Shown here: one piece after another, positions 17,353 through 25,557 of the stretch
Layout of the letters: each line of letters opens with the position of its first letter
How positions within the stretch are numbered: position 1 is the first letter of the stretch
Assembly: GCF_000015165.1 (NCBI RefSeq)
Contig: NC_009475.1
Location: forward strand, 124,001 to 188,000
Length of the DNA stretch: 64,000 nt
DNA from: Bradyrhizobium sp. BTAi1
GTDB taxonomy: Bacteria > Pseudomonadota > Alphaproteobacteria > Rhizobiales > Xanthobacteraceae
Reading direction: 5' to 3'
Translations under genes and position numbers: made by a program
Notes under the pieces: model-generated
Told to the model about the DNA's origin: nothing
Seen by the model: the letters and a program-made list of their open reading frames with translations, nothing else
The model's database searches: none

Positions 17353-17595
17353 ATGGCCCACATCGATTCTATGTCAGCAGAATGGTTACCTGTTTCAATT
17401 ACGCCACCTGAGGGCGACCTCGAAATATGCGTCATGGACTATGATGGGATCGTTGTCGCGCTTGGGTACCCCTGTCACAAAAGTGGAGCCGCTTGGGTCG
17501 ATGCATCAAGTAAGAAGCACATAGATATTCAACCGACGCATTGGCGCAAATGGATTGAGAGGCCACGCAATCGGCTCCAGCAAGACAAGGCTTAG
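17353..17595 (+). CDS. Small DUF551-like protein
   Basis: An 80-residue protein starting at the ATG at 17353, with a GGAG about 11 bases upstream. The sequence has the pattern of short DUF551-like proteins: WLPVSITPPEGD near the start, a valine-rich strand region (MDYDGIVVALGYP) and the closing THWRKWIE. Such proteins are cytoplasmic with unknown function and occur often in phage and mobile contexts. An FNR-type box lies 210 bp upstream and may control it. Confidence 0.55.
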   Translation: MAHIDSMSAEWLPVSITPPEGDLEICVMDYDGIVVALGYPCHKSGAAWVDASSKKHIDIQPTHWRKWIERPRNRLQQDKA

Positions 17596-17984
17596 CCCGT
17601 TACGACGAGCCTCGCCGCCCCGTCACGCAATTTCGTCCTCTTGCGCGCGGCAACTCTGACTCTTCAGGGCCGGGTCCAACCATCTTTGGCTTTTTATAGG
17701 TTCGTAGGACGATCGCGATTGCGTTCATCCTTGAGACAGCTTGTTGCCTCTATCTTTTCCCTGTAGGAACTGAGCCGGTGGCGGTATAAGACGGGAAGTA
17801 TGCGTGCGGTCTGACATCGCTTGACCACTACCTGCCGTCTGAAATTGTGGATCGCCAAGAGCGCCAACAGGAGCCTATGAAACCAGTTCGTCGCATTCTA
17901 TTGCTTCTCGTGGAACGAGCCTCCACTCGCAAAAACGGTCGGCTCGGCACACCCGACCACCTTTCGAGTCCGAAACTGCTCCGA
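17596..17984. other. Intergenic region, nothing recognised
   Basis: About 390 bp between the small DUF551-like gene and the end of copB, where the two converge. No gene, repeat or clear terminator hairpin was recognised. Confidence 0.5.
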
Positions 17985-18767
17985 TCACCATAAGAGACGG
18001 ACCCCAGCAACGAAATTCACAGACGAAATCTGCTTCTGATTGCGCTCAGCAATAGCCGCAGTCTCGCCGACCTTGCGATCCCAGCTCACACCAATATAGG
18101 GGGCAAAATTGCGCGTGAATTCGTAGCGGAGCCGGGCACCAAGCTCGAAGTCAGTTAAGCCGCTACCGAGCTCTAGCTCTGGAACGGACTGCAGTTGCAA
18201 TCTCATATCGACGCGCGGCTGCAGAATAAGACGGTTCGTTATTAGGAGATCGTACCACCCGGTAAATGAGCCGGAAATCTCTCCCTTTTGACTGATATAG
18301 GCGTCGGCATCGATTTCAAAAAATCCCGGCGCCAGACCTTCGATGCCGATTACGGCATAGGTGCGCGAGGGCTTGGGCGAAATATCGTGACGAACACCGA
18401 CCTGGAAGTCGAAAAAGTAACTGATCATGCGCGAATAGAGCGCCTGGAACTGGGCCTCGTCGAATTTTTGGGTGCGTCCCTCGAAGATACCCTCCGATTT
18501 GAAAAAGAACTTGTCGTAGTCGTTCCCGACAAATGCCTCCATGTCCCAGCGGCCGTTATTGGGTCCGCCCAAACCATACCATTCAAATTTATCGAAACGT
18601 ACACCACCGAATAGCGCTTGGTCGGGAAAGCCGGTCGCGGGCGTGCTGCGTAAGCCTGAATACGGGGTGCCTTGAGAACCGGCCGGCGCGGTCTGAGCGG
18701 CGGCCGCATTCCCCAGCGCTGCAGAGGCGAGAAGAAAGATGCTGAGGGAGGCAAGCAAGGACTTCAT
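17985..18767 (-). CDS. copB: Outer-membrane copper resistance protein CopB
   Basis: A 260-residue protein with a signal peptide ending in AAAQ and the CopB/PcoB beta-barrel pattern: FDKFEWYGLGG, FFFKSEG, the ISPKPSRTYAVIGIEGLAP block and the terminal SVNFVAGVRLLW. CopB is an outer-membrane barrel that works with CopA in periplasmic copper tolerance. The Met-rich N-terminal repeats of Pseudomonas CopB are missing, giving a shorter form. An AGGAGG site precedes the ATG. The gap to copA is only 9 bp, so copA-copB form an operon, probably read from the promoter region holding the box at 20926. Confidence 0.93.
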   Translation of the reverse strand: MKSLLASLSIFLLASAALGNAAAAQTAPAGSQGTPYSGLRSTPATGFPDQALFGGVRFDKFEWYGLGGPNNGRWDMEAFVGNDYDKFFFKSEGIFEGRTQKFDEAQFQALYSRMISYFFDFQVGVRHDISPKPSRTYAVIGIEGLAPGFFEIDADAYISQKGEISGSFTGWYDLLITNRLILQPRVDMRLQLQSVPELELGSGLTDFELGARLRYEFTRNFAPYIGVSWDRKVGETAAIAERNQKQISSVNFVAGVRLLW

Positions 18768-18776
18768 GTTGTCCTC

Positions 18777-20819
18777 CTATTTCAACGACGCCGTCTGGCG
18801 CACCACGTTGACCTGACGCATCATGCCAGTCTCCATGTGGTAGAGCAGATGGCAGTGAAATGCCCATGGCCCCTCGGCATCCGCGGGGATATCGACGTCC
18901 AACGTCGTGCCCGGCTTGATGTTGACCGTATGCTTCTTTGGATTCCGCGCACCGTTTCCGACCTCCGGCAACATCCATGTGCCATGGATATGCATCGGAT
19001 GATTCATCATGGTTTCATTGATGAAACGGAACCGGGCTCGTTCGCCGAAGCGCAGGACAATTGGCTCAGCTTCGCTGAATTTGCGTCCGTTGATCGACCA
19101 GAAGTATCGCTGCATGTTTCCCGTCAAGCGGATCTCGATGATGCGGTCGTAACGTTTATAGGGATATGGATTTAGCGCCCGCAGATCACGGTATGACAAA
19201 ACCCTCGTTCCGAGAGGCGCGCCAGTGTCGTTGGTGATCGGATCGGGCATCGTCTGCTGCACCGAGGGGCCTACATTCGGCATGTCTTCGCCGTCACGAA
19301 GCACGTAGGCCTGCGGTCCTTGCTGCACACCACTTGTTGAACTGGTGACCTGGCTCTGGTGGTCTGCCGAAGATTTCGGACCCATGCTGGACATCGCACC
19401 ATGATCCATTGCCTGCTTTTCTTTCGGCATGGGCATCTGGTTTTGGCTATTCATCCCGGGCATACTGCCAGGGCCCATTCCAGGCATCGGAGAAGCTTCC
19501 GGCGGCTTTCCGGTCTTGGTTCCCTGGCCCTCTCGAGCAGGGCTCGATTTTGGCATTGCCATCTTCCCATCCGACATCCCGCCGCCGCGCTGCATTCCTT
19601 TGGGTTTGCTAGCATCTGACATGCCACTCATATCGCCCATGCCCCCGATCGCCATCGCCACAGGGTCTTCCGGCGCCACGTGACCAATCATATCCTGCTC
19701 GGGCTGAAGAGTGCCCCGGTCCAGCCCTTTGGGGCCAGGATTCATCGCCATGTCAGACATTTGCATGAGGGGACGCAGCCGGTGCGGCGGCAATTCTCCG
19801 ACCATTCCTGGCCGTGGTGCCAGGGTAGCCCGCGCAAAGCCGGTGCGATCCATGGGCTCGCCGACGATGGTGTAGGCTCGGTCCTCGGTCGGTTGCACGA
19901 TCACATCGTAAGTCTCGGCCACAGCGATTCGGAACTCATCCACTCGAACAGGCGACACATTGTTCCCGTCGGCCTGCACGACTGTCATCTTGAGGCCCGG
20001 AATACGGACATCGAAATACGTCGAAGTGGAAGCGTTGATAAACCGTAGGCGGACACGTTCGCCGCGCCGCGCCAGCGCGGTAAAATTCCGCTCCGGCGAC
20101 TGACCGTTCACCAGGAACGTATAACCGGCCACATCCGCGACATCAGTCGGATCCATACGCATCAGGCCCCAGGCAATCCGGCTATTGACGCTGGCTTTCC
20201 GCGCCTCCTCGTTAGGAGCGTTACTGAGTTCCTGGATCAAGCCGACCAACGTTTGGCGGTTGAAATTGTACCAGCTGCTGTCTTTTTTGAGGTTGCTGAT
20301 GATGCGCTTCGGATCTTCGTCCGTCCAATCCGAGAACATGATCACGTATTCGCTGTCATATTTGAACGGATCGCGGGTCCTTGGTTCAATAATAAGGGGG
20401 GCATAGATCCCGAGCTGTTCCTGCTCCCCAGAGGAGTGACTGTGGAACCAATACGTCCCCGACTGCCGGACTTTGAACCGGTAAGTGAAAGTCTCTCCCG
20501 GCTTGATGCCGTCGCCATACCCCGGAGCAATTCCCGGTACGCCGTCCATTTCGGGCGGCACGATCAGCCCGTGCCAATGGATGGACGCATTCTCATCAAG
20601 CCTGTTAGTGACGTTGATGACGGCGTCTTCCCCTTCCTTGAGTCTCAAAATTGGTCCCGGGAGTTGGCCATTGATGAGCATGCCAACGCGCTCGCGTCCC
20701 GTGACATTGACAAGATGACGCTCGATGACGATGTCATGGGTTCCCGCGATCGCCGACACGCTGCTCACGGGGATGCAGGCAACCACGACAAACCAGGCTG
20801 CACTCCATATCTTATGCAT
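18777..20819 (-). CDS. copA: Multicopper oxidase CopA
   Basis: A periplasmic multicopper oxidase of the CopA/PcoA class, which oxidises Cu(I) and protects the periplasm. All copper-ligand motifs are present: HWHG (81-84), HSH (126-128), HPMHIHG (about 607-613) and the C-terminal HCHLLYHMETGM (from 655). A long Met/Gly-rich insert (about residues 390-480) offers extra Cu(I) sites. The N terminus is a plain hydrophobic Sec-like signal with no twin arginine, unusual because CopA is normally a Tat substrate. It is the first gene of copAB and diverges from the FixK-like regulator. An FNR/FixK box lies 107 bp upstream. Confidence 0.95.
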   Translation of the reverse strand: MHKIWSAAWFVVVACIPVSSVSAIAGTHDIVIERHLVNVTGRERVGMLINGQLPGPILRLKEGEDAVINVTNRLDENASIHWHGLIVPPEMDGVPGIAPGYGDGIKPGETFTYRFKVRQSGTYWFHSHSSGEQEQLGIYAPLIIEPRTRDPFKYDSEYVIMFSDWTDEDPKRIISNLKKDSSWYNFNRQTLVGLIQELSNAPNEEARKASVNSRIAWGLMRMDPTDVADVAGYTFLVNGQSPERNFTALARRGERVRLRFINASTSTYFDVRIPGLKMTVVQADGNNVSPVRVDEFRIAVAETYDVIVQPTEDRAYTIVGEPMDRTGFARATLAPRPGMVGELPPHRLRPLMQMSDMAMNPGPKGLDRGTLQPEQDMIGHVAPEDPVAMAIGGMGDMSGMSDASKPKGMQRGGGMSDGKMAMPKSSPAREGQGTKTGKPPEASPMPGMGPGSMPGMNSQNQMPMPKEKQAMDHGAMSSMGPKSSADHQSQVTSSTSGVQQGPQAYVLRDGEDMPNVGPSVQQTMPDPITNDTGAPLGTRVLSYRDLRALNPYPYKRYDRIIEIRLTGNMQRYFWSINGRKFSEAEPIVLRFGERARFRFINETMMNHPMHIHGTWMLPEVGNGARNPKKHTVNIKPGTTLDVDIPADAEGPWAFHCHLLYHMETGMMRQVNVVRQTASLK

Positions 20820-20925
20820 GCCACCCCCCCTTTTGGACGCATCTTATCGAGGCGGACGTCGCGCCTTAATCGGGCAGCGTAGCGTAAAGGCCGAGGTGAA
20901 ACTAGGATTTTTCTGATGTACAATA

Positions 20926-20939
20926 TTGATCTAGATCAG
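20926..20939. promoter_or_regulatory. FNR/FixK box between copA and the FixK-like regulator
   Basis: TTGATCTAGATCAG matches nine of ten conserved positions of TTGAT-N4-ATCAA. It lies in the 261-bp divergent region, 107 bp from the copA start and 142 bp from the regulator start. A wider dyad (TTCTGAT at 20911-20917 and ATCAGAA at 20935-20941) surrounds it. It could serve either promoter, including autoregulation. Confidence 0.7.
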
Positions 20940-21080
20940 AAACCGCCACGATCTCTCATGCTTGATGCTTTCACGCAACAGGAAGCGCGCGGCGGTATCC
21001 TCGATATATGATGCTGTTTGATGCTCTTGATCACGGTGCACCGTTCCGCGCCCTTTGCGAATGATCTTGAGGACTAAGCT

Positions 21081-21773
21081 ATGGCCGCCGAACTACCGGT
21101 GCCGCGCTGCTCGGTAAGCTGTTATGACGATTGTGTCCTGCCGCCGGCTAAATTGACTGGCCGCGCACTAGCCGATGACCCCATCGCAAAGATGGGTACG
21201 CTCGTTCGCTATCCACGGGGAGCAGAGATATTCGGCCAAGACCAGCCGGCAGAATATCTTTATCAGGTCGTCACCGGAGCAGTGCGTACATTTCGGATTC
21301 TGACTGATGGACGACGACAGATCTGCGCATTCCACCTGCCGGGTGATTATTTCGGACTTGAGCCAGGCGACCAACATGCGTCCTACGCTTTTGCAATCAG
21401 CGACGTGCAAGCGATCGTAACGGAACGTGAGTTGGTCGCAAGGCGCGCCGATCGTCGACGGGACGTCGCCAAGCAACTCCTGGTGATCAGGGGCAAAGAA
21501 ATCCAGAATCTTCAAGACCAGACACTCTTGCTGACGAAGACAGCCGAAGAGCGCATCGCTTGGTTCATCCTCCAGATGGCGCGCCGCACCACTTCATCCA
21601 GTACGGTATCTCTCCCGATGCCTCGCCGGGATATCGCAGACTATCTTGGAGTCACGGTCGAAACCATTTCGCGCACGCTAGGGCAGCTTGAGTCCGCCGG
21701 CTGGATCGAATCCATGAGCCCTCGTCAAATCCAACTGAAGAATCAAGCTGCGCTCATACGTCTTGTTTCCTGA
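21081..21773 (+). CDS. Crp/Fnr-family regulator, FixK-like
   Basis: A 230-residue activator with a cyclic-nucleotide-type sensor fold (ICAFHLPGDYFGLE) and a C-terminal winged helix. The recognition segment DIADYLGVTVETISRTL is nearly that of FixK/FnrN proteins, which bind TTGAT-N4-ATCAA. A TTGAGGA ribosome-binding site precedes the ATG. Three N-terminal cysteines are present (Cys10, Cys14, Cys18), spaced differently from the FNR cluster. No Cys is seen at the position equivalent to FNR Cys122, so a cluster-based oxygen sensor is uncertain. Several matching boxes in the window make it the probable regulator of the neighbouring genes. Confidence 0.93.
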   Translation: MAAELPVPRCSVSCYDDCVLPPAKLTGRALADDPIAKMGTLVRYPRGAEIFGQDQPAEYLYQVVTGAVRTFRILTDGRRQICAFHLPGDYFGLEPGDQHASYAFAISDVQAIVTERELVARRADRRRDVAKQLLVIRGKEIQNLQDQTLLLTKTAEERIAWFILQMARRTTSSSTVSLPMPRRDIADYLGVTVETISRTLGQLESAGWIESMSPRQIQLKNQAALIRLVS

Positions 21774-21890
21774 TGGCGAATCTTAGGGCGCCCGGGGCTC
21801 GGCCGTTCACTCAATGGGCGAGATTAAGCGACGTAGGATTAAGGATGTCGAGCTCAGACCTGACGAACGCTCGCAACAAGCTATGCTTTC

Positions 21891-22667
21891 TCAATGATGT
21901 TTGAACCAACCGACTCCTTTGATGTCGTTGAACGAGTCGGTGCGATGGCATTCGAAACACTGGTTCACCTGAGCATGTTCCCGGCCGGTAATGCCCCTGT
22001 CCATCATCTGGAAATGCATCATGTAGTGACTGGGGGGGGCCTGGTGGCATTGCGCGCAGTCTTTCGACGTCGGTGACGGATGCAAGAATGTGGAAATCCG
22101 CCAAGCGGCGGTCTCATGGCAGTTCGCGCATTCTCGCCCAAAAAATTCGCGATGCGGATCGCGGTTGCTGTGGCAGCCTGCACAGTCGAGCTGCGCCTTC
22201 TCGATTGGCTGCGACACCGGTATCCCGAGAAGCTCTTTCAAATCGTTCACCATTTGGCGTGGAACGTTCGGATGTCCGGCGTCCCCGAAAGCAGCATGTG
22301 AACCGCTCCGGACAAGAGAAGCGTGATCCATCTTGACCGGGCGCGCAGCACCGGAGTGCTCGACATGGCAGCCACTGCAGTTCTGGGCAGTTGCGTGAAA
22401 CGCGGTCGATGGCTTGGCCAGATCCGCGGCGGCCGTGGTATGACAATTTATACAGGCGGTCGCCTCGACGCCCCGAGTGGGTGTGTGGCATGATTCGCAC
22501 TTCTCGGCGAGGAACGCGTGCTTCGCGGAGAGCGGCCCTGGCTGAAACGATATCTGCCAACCTGGCGCCGCTATCGATCCCTTTTTATATAGAGTCGCGA
22601 TCGTCGTTAGGCTGCCCACCACCGCCAGCGTGATCAGCGCCGTATAGAATATGCCGAGCTTCTTCAC
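21891..22667 (-). CDS. Heptaheme c-type cytochrome, membrane-anchored (module copy A)
   Basis: The GTG at 22667 overlaps the upstream stop (GTGA), giving 258 residues. An N-terminal membrane helix (about residues 5-25) is followed by a periplasmic part with seven CxxCH heme motifs: CESCH, CINCH, CSGCH, CAGCH, CANCH, CAQCH and CFECH. Additional His residues could act as distal ligands (multiheme class III style). I expect fast electron transfer along a chain of low-potential hemes outside the inner membrane. It is the third gene of a tight operon with a b-type membrane protein and a flavin/2Fe2S reductase. Intact homologue at 32102-32878, fragment at 39894-40214. Confidence 0.9.
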   Translation of the reverse strand: MKKLGIFYTALITLAVVGSLTTIATLYKKGSIAAPGWQISFQPGPLSAKHAFLAEKCESCHTPTRGVEATACINCHTTAAADLAKPSTAFHATAQNCSGCHVEHSGAARPVKMDHASLVRSGSHAAFGDAGHPNVPRQMVNDLKELLGIPVSQPIEKAQLDCAGCHSNRDPHREFFGRECANCHETAAWRISTFLHPSPTSKDCAQCHQAPPSHYMMHFQMMDRGITGREHAQVNQCFECHRTDSFNDIKGVGWFKHH

Positions 22668-23368
22668 GACAGCCACCGCAGCCCGTAATAGATCTCGCCC
22701 GCGATGTGAAGCGACAGCAGGAAATACATCACAACCGCTGCGACAACATGCGCAACGATCCATAGCGTGAACATGCGCTTCACCCCCTCGCGCGAGCCGA
22801 TAGCGTATTCGAGATCCGCGATGCCGTCGACGAGTTGCAAGATCGGCACTTCAATCAAGGTCGAGGCGCTGGGCAGCGGGTCTCCGTTTGCCACCACGTT
22901 GCGGGTCGCCAGGGCGGCTGCTGTGCGGTCATAGGCGGACCTCAATGTCGCCAGCCGCGTTTGCTCGTCCCTAAGCTCCGCTACCGTCTCAGGCAGGTAG
23001 TACCTGCCCACAAGCCCGGTCACCACCACCACCAGCATGCTGATCACCAGCGCGACACCAAGCGGGCTCTGGTACTTGTGCCCGGTATGCAGGATCGCGA
23101 GAAACGCTCCGAACACGCCGGCATAGACGTGAAACTCTAGAAGAGAGCGCATCGATACCAACCGCGTGATCGGTGACCTGAGCAACAGGCTATGTTTGGC
23201 AAGCGGATAGATAAGCAGGGAGACCATCAACGTTGCGGCGGCGACGCCAAAAGCAAATCCGCCCAAGCTGCCGGCAAACCGCGGCGATGTGTGAAGGACG
23301 AACGCAGGGACCAAGAACAGCAATATGGTGAGTACCGCCCCGACTATGGCGCGTTCTGTCCCACTCAT
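22664..23368 (-). CDS. Small multi-His membrane protein, probable cytochrome b (module copy A)
   Basis: A 234-residue integral membrane protein with about five hydrophobic segments. Histidines conserved between this copy and copy B fall in or near helices: EFHVYAG, ILHTGHK, IVAHVV (matching LTLHIV in copy B) and LSLHIAGEIYYGLRW. That is the pattern of bis-heme b proteins such as cytochrome b561 or ferric reductases. A hydrophilic loop of about 70 residues lies before the last helix pair. It sits between the reductase (1-bp gap) and the heptaheme cytochrome (4-bp overlap). I infer that it carries electrons across the membrane. No exact family name is recognised. Confidence 0.75.
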   Translation of the reverse strand: MSGTERAIVGAVLTILLFLVPAFVLHTSPRFAGSLGGFAFGVAAATLMVSLLIYPLAKHSLLLRSPITRLVSMRSLLEFHVYAGVFGAFLAILHTGHKYQSPLGVALVISMLVVVVTGLVGRYYLPETVAELRDEQTRLATLRSAYDRTAAALATRNVVANGDPLPSASTLIEVPILQLVDGIADLEYAIGSREGVKRMFTLWIVAHVVAAVVMYFLLSLHIAGEIYYGLRWLS

Positions 23369-23369
23369 A

Positions 23370-25544
23370 TCAGGACTCGACGACCAGGTTACCGATCGAC
23401 TTCGCTTGGCACGCCAGGATTAGGCCATGAGCCTTTTCATCGGCCGTCAGTGCTTCTTGGACTTCCATCGTCACCTTGCCCTCGATAAGCTGGGTCTTGC
23501 AAACCCCGCAAATGCCCGCGCGGCAGGAATAATCGATCGGCACACCCACGGATTCCGCGACTTCGAGAACGCTCTTGTCCGGTGGCAGCGGCGCCACCTT
23601 GTTCGACTTCGAAAAGCGGATCAAGGCGGTCGCCGGACCGGTAACGGGTGCATTTGCTTCGGACGGAGCGCTTACGGTGGCCTGCGGGCTAACGGGGGAT
23701 CTGAGCTCGCTCACCACGGTGAGACCCGGGGGCGGCACGGCTCCGAGGGCTGGTCCGAAGGCCTCTGTTTTGATCTGTCCTGCCGGCACTCCAATCTCGG
23801 TAAGAAGCTTCTTCATCGCTTGCATCATGCCCGGCGGGCCGCACAGATGGATGCGACGCTTTACGAGATCTGGAACGGACTGCGTAAGAAAATCCCGATT
23901 GATTTGTCCTTCGGCCCCCATCCAGGACGTACCGGCCGCCCGCGCCATCGTGGCCGCCACGTGCAGGTTGCGCATGCGGCGCTGGCGATCTTCAAGCTCA
24001 CTGCGGAAAATGAAGTGCTCGGTCGTCTGAGCGCCGTAAATGAGGAAGATCTCTCCCGGCCAGGCCGTATCGTCGAGATAGCGAATGGCGGCCATCAAAG
24101 GCGTGATGCCGACGCCGCCGCCGATCAAGACCACGCTGTCCGCTTCCTTACCTGTAAACGTGAATGCCCCGGAGGGGCCCATTACGTCGAGCAAGTCACC
24201 CTCGGAGACCTTCTGGTGCATGTAGTCCGAGAATATCCCCTTGTCCTCACGCTTGATGGTCGTCTCGACATAGGCGGTCTGAGCGGCCGATGATGCGATC
24301 GTATAAGATCGCTTCACCAACTTGCCGTCTATCTCGGCGGAATAGGTAAGAAACTGCCCCGGCGCAAAACTAAAGGGAATCGGCCCACCACCCGGATCCC
24401 TCAGCCTGAACGTCTTGACGTTGGGAGTTTCGTCGAAGATGGCGGCAACGCGCAATTTCCCTTTCCAGAGCCCTGTGCGGGCCGGCTGACCCGCGGGGGC
24501 AAACCCTGCAACGGAAGATGGCGGCCCCGCCGGCGCGGGGGAAGGTGGCGTGGTCGGATTTGCGGGACCTGATGTTCCGCCAGAAGATGCCGGAGCCGGC
24601 GGGGTGGTGCCCGCCAGGCTGGGCGCTGCGGCAAAATGCGCGGGAGCGGCGCTGACCAAGCGATCCACCAGCGCATTCGCGCGGCGCATGCGGACGAGAT
24701 AGATGGCAAGCATGGCAGCCGCGAACGTCGCCACCAATGACATCGTGATCAAGTGAAACCAGGAGAGGCCAAGCGGCCCGACTACATCTTGATCGTGCCG
24801 ATCGGCTACGAGACTCATCTGACCCTTGAACCAGTCCAAGGCGATTTGCTGGGGCGGCGTTCCCTCAGCGAGCGATCGCAGCGTCGTGGTTCCGCTCTTC
24901 ACCTGATTCAGGGCATCCCGGAGACGCGACGCCGCCTGCTCGGCGCCAGCCGTGTCGCCTGCCGCGTTGGCGTGACGCAGCGCATCCTGCGCGCGCGCGA
25001 TCTCATCCGTGCCTGAACTGATCCATCCGCGCGCCTGCGCCTCGATGTTTTGCCGCTGCTCGGGGGTCAACGACGGGAGAGCCATCAAAGACGGGTAAAA
25101 CTCCTTACGTCCACCACCCATGCAGCCGCCGCCCATGCAACCGCCACCCATCATCCCGCCCATAGGGCTGGCCCCGACGCCGGCGCTGCCTGAACCCGTC
25201 CCCCCTACAGCGGGCGCCGTGCTCGTACTGGCCGCAGGGGCCCCCATGGAATTTGGCGGCGTCTCCGTCTTGGGGGAAGCCGGGCTGGTCGCGGCATTGG
25301 GATGATGCTCGGAGTGACCGTCGGGCGCTTGAGCGACGACCCAACGGCTTTGGGTGGTCGCGCGCGCTGTTGTGACAAGAGTGTTAGACGGTACCGGCCG
25401 ATGGGCTCCAACCGATATCGGATTGTCATGCAAATGATCCGCGTTTGCCGCCCGGACCTCCACAAGGCCGAAGACGGCAAGCGTGGCACTTACCGCGATT
25501 GTTAGCTGCAGCGGACTTTTCAACGTCGTATATCCCCCCGTCAT
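23370..25544 (-). CDS. Fusion: periplasmic Spy-like domain, membrane helix, FAD/NAD(P)H reductase and 2Fe-2S domain (module copy A)
   Basis: From the ATG at 25544 this gives 724 residues. Order of parts: signal-like helix; Gly/Met/Cys-rich stretch (GGGCMGGGCMGGG) leading to an LTXXQ/Spy-like domain (SLTPEQRQNIEAQARG); a membrane helix (about residues 225-250); and a Pro/Ala linker. A ferredoxin-reductase-type domain follows, with RSYTIAS (FAD) and GGGVGITP plus HLCGPPGMM (NAD(P)H). A C-terminal plant-type [2Fe-2S] domain ends it (CRAGICGVC and later ACQAK). Topology puts Spy in the periplasm and the redox part in the cytoplasm. I infer NAD(P)H to FAD to 2Fe2S to the cytochrome b partner, or the reverse. 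Confidence 0.88.
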   Translation of the reverse strand: MTGGYTTLKSPLQLTIAVSATLAVFGLVEVRAANADHLHDNPISVGAHRPVPSNTLVTTARATTQSRWVVAQAPDGHSEHHPNAATSPASPKTETPPNSMGAPAASTSTAPAVGGTGSGSAGVGASPMGGMMGGGCMGGGCMGGGRKEFYPSLMALPSLTPEQRQNIEAQARGWISSGTDEIARAQDALRHANAAGDTAGAEQAASRLRDALNQVKSGTTTLRSLAEGTPPQQIALDWFKGQMSLVADRHDQDVVGPLGLSWFHLITMSLVATFAAAMLAIYLVRMRRANALVDRLVSAAPAHFAAAPSLAGTTPPAPASSGGTSGPANPTTPPSPAPAGPPSSVAGFAPAGQPARTGLWKGKLRVAAIFDETPNVKTFRLRDPGGGPIPFSFAPGQFLTYSAEIDGKLVKRSYTIASSAAQTAYVETTIKREDKGIFSDYMHQKVSEGDLLDVMGPSGAFTFTGKEADSVVLIGGGVGITPLMAAIRYLDDTAWPGEIFLIYGAQTTEHFIFRSELEDRQRRMRNLHVAATMARAAGTSWMGAEGQINRDFLTQSVPDLVKRRIHLCGPPGMMQAMKKLLTEIGVPAGQIKTEAFGPALGAVPPPGLTVVSELRSPVSPQATVSAPSEANAPVTGPATALIRFSKSNKVAPLPPDKSVLEVAESVGVPIDYSCRAGICGVCKTQLIEGKVTMEVQEALTADEKAHGLILACQAKSIGNLVVES

Positions 25545-25557
25545 GAGCACCGGGAAG

